Below, one piece after another: positions 61,675-64,000 of a stretch of 64,000 bases of DNA (the first letter of the stretch is position 1; the number at the start of each line of letters is the position of its first letter). The translations under genes and the position numbers were made by a program. Origin of the DNA: Firmicutes bacterium HGW-Firmicutes-9 (GTDB taxonomy: Bacteria; Bacillota; Clostridia; Christensenellales; CAG-138); contig PGZM01000008.1 in assembly GCA_002841395.1 (NCBI GenBank), forward strand, positions 186,001 to 250,000, given 5' to 3'. Below the pieces are notes generated by a model. That model saw only the letters and a program-made list of their open reading frames with translations. It searched no databases and had not been told where the DNA came from.

Positions 61675-62541
61675 TTACTCGCTTTTCGCGCTGACAACCT
61701 CGCTGTTAGAAGAAGCGATCTGGAATCCCTCTCCAAAACTGGAGGGCGACAGCCCGTAAGCGCGGACGAATGCTTTATAAAACGTCGTGTAATCCGAAAA
61801 GCCGGATTGCGCCGCGCTCTCGCCCGCGCCGACACCCTGCGCGAGCAGGCGGCGGGCGCGCTGCAAGCGGAGCTTAACGATGTATTGATGCAGCGTCACG
61901 CCCGACTCTGTGTGAAAACGGCGCATCAGATGCGTTTTGCCCATATGCAGCGCGGCGGCGATGGTCTCCGCGCGAAGGTCTTCCAGCAGGTGCGCGCTGA
62001 GGTAAGTTTGCACGCGCCGCAGAAACGCACTCGCGTTGCCGCTTCGCTCCCGAAGGCGTGTGATCTGCGTGAAGATCAGGCGGATATAATCGGCGCAGAC
62101 AGTGTCCCGCCCTTCAAACGCGGAAAAATCGTGCTCCAGCTTTGTTTGCTCGCCATCCAGAAGCGAAAGCAGCTGCCCGATTGTGACGCCATCCGCTTCC
62201 GAAAGCCGCAGCTCCAGCGGCTCGCTCCAGTCCTCGCCGGAAACTCCGGCCAGCAGCTCTGGCTGAATCCAGAGCACCGTGCGCTGATAGACACTATCCT
62301 CGTCTAAAAATCGAAGTGAATGCGAATAGTCCGGCGGAATGAGTAGCAGCGTGTTTTTTTGCAGATCGACCGCGCGATCCTGCAACAAAAACTCGGCGTG
62401 CCCGCTGAGGAAGAAGTACAGCTCGTAGAACTCGTGATGATGGCGAAAGACGCGGCGAATGTTGTTCGCGGCAAACGAGTTCAGCTCAAAACCGTTCGGC
62501 AGGCATGAGGCGTATATCGGATATGTAAAATAGCTTCTCAT
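61675..62541 (-). CDS. AraC-family transcriptional regulator
   Basis: The 288-aa protein has an N-terminal cupin sensor ('RRVFRHHHEFYELYFFLSGHAEFLL', 'LLLIPPDYSHSLRF') and two C-terminal helix-turn-helix motifs ('ETIAAALHMGKTHLMRRFH', 'SAAQSGFSDYTTFYKAFVRAYG'). No start has a good ribosome binding site. ATG 62541 gives the usual length; ATG 62661 would add 40 unrelated residues. It is divergent from the GH31 alpha-glucosidase gene and is probably its sugar-responsive regulator. Confidence 0.87.
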   Translation of the reverse strand: MRSYFTYPIYASCLPNGFELNSFAANNIRRVFRHHHEFYELYFFLSGHAEFLLQDRAVDLQKNTLLLIPPDYSHSLRFLDEDSVYQRTVLWIQPELLAGVSGEDWSEPLELRLSEADGVTIGQLLSLLDGEQTKLEHDFSAFEGRDTVCADYIRLIFTQITRLRERSGNASAFLRRVQTYLSAHLLEDLRAETIAAALHMGKTHLMRRFHTESGVTLHQYIVKLRLQRARRLLAQGVGAGESAAQSGFSDYTTFYKAFVRAYGLSPSSFGEGFQIASSNSEVVSAKSE

Positions 62542-62718
62542 GCGGGTATCGTAACAGATATGCGCGCGTTTTTCAATTTCATCAACAGATACACCGCAAT
62601 AATTCGCGTTATAAAGGAAATAAAGCGCACGATTTTCAATGAAAACGATGCGTTTTGCCATAGCGTGCGCCGGTAAACCGCCGTATAATCAAACCATCTC
62701 AATAAGGCGGGTTTTCTT

Positions 62719-64000
62719 TTGCCGCAATATCATCATGTTTTCTCTTGTGTAGAACAATCCAATCATCACGCGCTCTATCAATCGGATGGAGTGCTTGCGC
62801 GCGTCGATTTTTTAAATCGGGCGCTGATTCGCATCGCCATCCTGCCTGAGGGCGAGAGACTGCTGCCGACGCTTTCCGTTTGCCCTTCGGGAGTGTCCAC
62901 ACGCGAAGGCCGCGACAGGCTCTCTTTGGACGGGTTTGAACAATATTCATCCGAACAGGAAGGCGCGTTTTCGTTTCGCTGGGATGACTATCATCTCGCT
63001 TTTGATCCGGTCAATTTCATGATGAATCTGACGAAAGATGGGTTACCGCTGCTCGTAGACCGCATGCCGATGGGCTATAATCTCGGCGGAGAATACGGCG
63101 CGCATGCGCGCCATTATCTCGTTCGCGAACCGGATGAAAAAATCTACGGTCTTGGCGACAAGACAGGCCAACTCAACAAAGCGGGACGCAGATTCCGCCT
63201 CGACAGCAAGGACGCGATGGGCTACGATGCCGAAACAAGCGACCCGCTGTATCAGCATGTGCCGTTTTATATTTGCCAAAACAACGCGGGCTTTGTCGGG
63301 TTGTTTTACGACACGCATACCAGCTGCGTGTTCGACTTTGGCAAAGAACTGAGCAATTATACCGGCGCATATCGCTCTGTCGAGACCGGCGAACAATCGC
63401 TTGTCTACTATATTTTACTGGGCACGCTGCCGGAGATCGTGACGCAGTTTTCCGCGCTCACGGGCGGCTCGGCGTTTTTGCCAAGACGCGCGCTCCTTTA
63501 CGCGGGCAGCACGATGACGTATACCGACGCGCCGGACGCGGACAAACAACTGCGCGATTTTGCGGATGGCTGCCGTGCGCGCGGGTTTGCCTGCGGCGGA
63601 TTCTATCTGTCGTCCGGCTACAGCTCGATTGGCTTAAAGCGCTATGTCTTTCACTGGAACAACGAGAAGATTCCCGACCCTGCGGCGCTGGCGGCGTATT
63701 TTCGCGAGCGGGGCATCGAGCTGATCGCCAACATCAAGCCCGTGTTTCTAACCGATCATCCGCTGTATGACACGATCGCGCAAAACGGTTGGTTTTTGCG
63801 GCTGCCTGACGGCACGCCCGCGCTGACGCCGTTTTGGGATGGCCTCGGCAGTTGGTTGGATTTCACCAACCCCGGCGCCTATGATTTCTGGAAAGAACAA
63901 GTGACGACGCAGCTGCTGCAAAACGGTATCGCCAGCACTTGGAACGACAACAACGAGTATGAGGTGCTGGACCAAAACGTGCTTGCAGACGGCTTCGGGA
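62719..64000 (+). CDS. GH31 alpha-glucosidase (3' end outside window)
   Basis: The first 427 codons are present, and the frame stays open to the window edge. It starts with TTG 62719 behind AAGGCGG, since a stop at 62686 blocks upstream extension. The N-terminal beta-sandwich ('EPDEKIYGLGDKTGQLNKAG', 'DPLYQHVPFYICQNN', 'GLFYDTHTSCVFDFG') leads into the catalytic barrel ('GGFYLSSGYSS', 'ELIANIKPVFLTDHP'). The nucleophile motif is WNDNNE, a form of WxDMNE. The protein is cytoplasmic. A TATAAT (62684-62689) lies upstream. It probably releases glucose from alpha-glucosides and is controlled by the divergent AraC regulator. Confidence 0.92.
   Translation, partial: MPQYHHVFSCVEQSNHHALYQSDGVLARVDFLNRALIRIAILPEGERLLPTLSVCPSGVSTREGRDRLSLDGFEQYSSEQEGAFSFRWDDYHLAFDPVNFMMNLTKDGLPLLVDRMPMGYNLGGEYGAHARHYLVREPDEKIYGLGDKTGQLNKAGRRFRLDSKDAMGYDAETSDPLYQHVPFYICQNNAGFVGLFYDTHTSCVFDFGKELSNYTGAYRSVETGEQSLVYYILLGTLPEIVTQFSALTGGSAFLPRRALLYAGSTMTYTDAPDADKQLRDFADGCRARGFACGGFYLSSGYSSIGLKRYVFHWNNEKIPDPAALAAYFRERGIELIANIKPVFLTDHPLYDTIAQNGWFLRLPDGTPALTPFWDGLGSWLDFTNPGAYDFWKEQVTTQLLQNGIASTWNDNNEYEVLDQNVLADGFG

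Overview
The window looks like a chromosome segment of a Gram-positive bacterium of the Clostridia type with fairly GC-rich coding DNA. The evidence is the gene content (DegV, the UPF0237/UPF0210 pair, Gram-positive-type SpeA, many lipoproteins), the strong AAGGAG-type ribosome binding sites, the frequent TTG/GTG starts, and a c-di-GMP-I riboswitch with a terminator platform. Genus cannot be fixed from sequence alone. I see no rRNA, tRNA, transposase, integrase or CRISPR array.

Layout. 1-14.4 kb: the tail of an FtsX-like permease, then mostly single housekeeping genes: YdeI-like protein, ArsR-type regulator with MFS exporter, a TIM-barrel protein, a metallophosphoesterase lipoprotein, nitroreductase, GpsA, thioesterase, DegV and asparaginase. 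One strikingly AT-rich gene (7029-8291) encodes a HEPN protein resembling the ApeA type of phage-defence RNase. 14.5-18 kb: a GH2 glycosidase, then a c-di-GMP-I riboswitch with terminator in front of a secreted two-repeat protein. 18-25.3 kb: a six-gene polyamine operon (speA, speE, carboxyspermidine dehydrogenase and decarboxylase, aguA, aguB) behind a ~380-nt structured leader with its own terminator. 25.3-31.8 kb: gltB-gltD behind a leader with hairpins and a Gln-codon-rich small ORF. 31.9-34.3 kb: ECF sigma factor, putative anti-sigma factor, small secreted protein.

34.6-39.4 kb (minus strand): a three-gene operon (lipoprotein TIM-barrel glycosidase, HEAT-repeat membrane protein, processive GT2 synthase), likely an exopolysaccharide system. 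39.8-45.3 kb: a lone solute-binding lipoprotein, an HD-GYP response regulator and a hybrid kinase with a periplasmic-type sensor. 45.3-53.4 kb: a two-component pair, a lipoprotein, CopA, and a fused HMA/sulfite-exporter-like/cupredoxin-like protein, which together look like a copper module; a DMT transporter with a histidine-rich tail lies next to it. 53.4-62.5 kb: DUF523/DUF1722 protein, two small exported proteins, a second two-component pair, a PAS-GGDEF cyclase, a membrane GGDEF-EAL protein and an AraC regulator. 62.7 kb to the end: a GH31 alpha-glucosidase cut by the window edge.

The parts link up around two themes. The first is c-di-GMP: one riboswitch, two GGDEF proteins, one EAL, one HD-GYP, and an exopolysaccharide synthase as a plausible output. 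The second is nitrogen and arginine metabolism: asparaginase, arginine to polyamines, and glutamate synthase. The best candidates for something undescribed are the speA leader RNA, the polysaccharide operon, the isolated AT-rich HEPN gene and the glutamine-codon-rich gltB leader.
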